Shown: in pieces, positions 63,491-64,000 of the stretch
Position numbering within the stretch: position 1 is the stretch's first letter
How the letters are laid out: each line of letters opens with the position of its first letter
Assembly (NCBI GenBank): GCA_023375675.1
Contig: JALQBC010000060.1
Coordinates: 62,001-126,000, forward strand
Origin: Cytospora piceicola
Taxonomy: Eukaryota > Ascomycota > Sordariomycetes > Diaporthales > Cytosporaceae
Reading direction: 5' to 3'
Length of the DNA stretch: 64,000 nt
The notes under the pieces: model-generated
The model's input: the letters and a program-made list of their open reading frames with translations, nothing else
Told to the model about the DNA's origin: nothing
Databases searched by the model: none
Program-made: the position numbers and the translations under genes

Positions 63491-64000
63491 CTAGATCATA
63501 GTCCGGCGCGCCATGTCTCGGACGAACTCGGCCCAGAACGGGCACCAGTCGGTATACCCGGGCTGCGTGGTGACGAACAGGCCGGGGCAGCCTATCTCGG
63601 CGCACGCGCGGCCCAGCAGGCCGACCTCGGCGGCCCCGCCGGCGGCGCTGTGCGCCACGGCGATGGAGCGCTCCCGCAGGGGCCGGGCCAGCCGGGCGAA
63701 CTGCTGCCGCACGTCGGGCGAGGCCCACTGCCCCGAGGCGTTCTCGAAGGCGACGACGTAGTCGGCCGCCTGGTAGAAGATGGGGTCGATGACCACGCCG
63801 GGGTTGTAGATGACGATGGCCGTCGAGTTGGACGGCGACACCGTCCCCGGCGGCGGCGTGTTGGTGGTGGGCGTGGCCGGTAGGGGGCTCACGCCTGCCT
63901 CCTTGGCTGCCGTGGCCTCCTTCGGGCCGTCCCCCCTCGCCGCCTCGACTGGGAAGTTCCGGTTGAGGAGGATCTTGGCCGCGGTCGACAGCGTAGCCAG
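63491..64000 (-). CDS. sph3: Spherulin-4 family glycosidase, GH135 (Sph3-like), partial
   Basis: The frame is open from the window edge to a stop at 63491 (169 residues of the C-terminal part). Blocks typical of the spherulin-4 domain are present: IVIYNPGVVIDPIFYQAADY, VVAFENASGQW, SIAVAHS, GLFVTTQPG and YTDWCPFWAEFV. In A. fumigatus, Sph3 is an endo-alpha-1,4-N-acetylgalactosaminidase anchored at the cell surface and essential for making galactosaminogalactan. The N-terminal half, with the signal anchor and most active-site residues, lies beyond the window. An oddity is a Pro/Thr/Ala-rich segment of about 45 residues just before the conserved YNPG block. It is near the epimerase and gtb3-like genes, which supports the assignment. 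Confidence 0.82.
   Translation of the reverse strand: MATLSTAAKILLNRNFPVEAARGDGPKEATAAKEAGVSPLPATPTTNTPPPGTVSPSNSTAIVIYNPGVVIDPIFYQAADYVVAFENASGQWASPDVRQQFARLARPLRERSIAVAHSAAGGAAEVGLLGRACAEIGCPGLFVTTQPGYTDWCPFWAEFVRDMARRTMI

Noticed and set aside
23400..64000. tRNA genes
   Set aside because: No stretch with a convincing GGTTCGANNCC B-box and cloverleaf pairing was found by eye; a computed scan could still find one.

Overview
The window looks like nuclear DNA of a filamentous ascomycete (Pezizomycotina, probably a Sordariomycete). Genes carry short introns of about 54-165 bp, with GTAAGT/GTACGT-type donors and CTAAC/CTGAC branch sites. Typical fungal families are present (Zn2Cys6 regulator, HET domain, spherulin-4 family). 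The first third is an AT-rich block with the signature of repeat-induced point mutation (RIP). I infer the organism group from these traits; no species can be named.

Region 1 (1 to about 23,400) is gene-free. CpA and TpG are almost absent, TpA is in great excess, CpG is retained, and stop codons are mostly TAA/TAG. This is what RIP leaves behind. It holds several tandem arrays (units of 16, 16, 41, 57, 63, 72, 119 and about 124 bp) and a long irregular minisatellite at 22,060-23,130. The switch to normal composition is abrupt near 23,400 and is followed by a broken gene remnant.

Region 2 (24,376-34,910) is a compact metabolic block. It contains a Zn2Cys6 regulator (-) divergent from a class I SAM methyltransferase (+), a small unknown protein (+), and three successive minus-strand enzymes: a copper amine oxidase, an HSL-type alpha/beta hydrolase and a metallo-beta-lactamase-fold hydrolase. 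They may act together in breakdown of an amine- or ester/lactone-containing compound, but there is no backbone synthase.

Region 3 (34,911-41,312) holds a gene-poor spacer, a HET-domain gene interrupted by one in-frame TGA, and a coiled-coil protein of unknown function.

Region 4 (41,713 to the window end) is the most interesting part. A giant multi-membrane-span protein with a C-terminal PelF-like GT4 glycosyltransferase (Gtb3-like, about 2,971 aa) is divergent, across a 5.2-kb spacer, from a UDP-glucose 4-epimerase (Uge3-like). A small secreted cysteine-rich protein follows. The window ends inside a spherulin-4/GH135 gene (Sph3-like). This combination matches the galactosaminogalactan (GAG) exopolysaccharide cluster known from Aspergillus fumigatus. 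There the epimerase supplies UDP-Gal/UDP-GalNAc, Gtb3 polymerises and exports, and Sph3 is a processing glycosidase. The deacetylase (Agd3) and the second glycosidase (Ega3) are not in view and may lie beyond position 64,000. No tRNA or rRNA genes were recognised.
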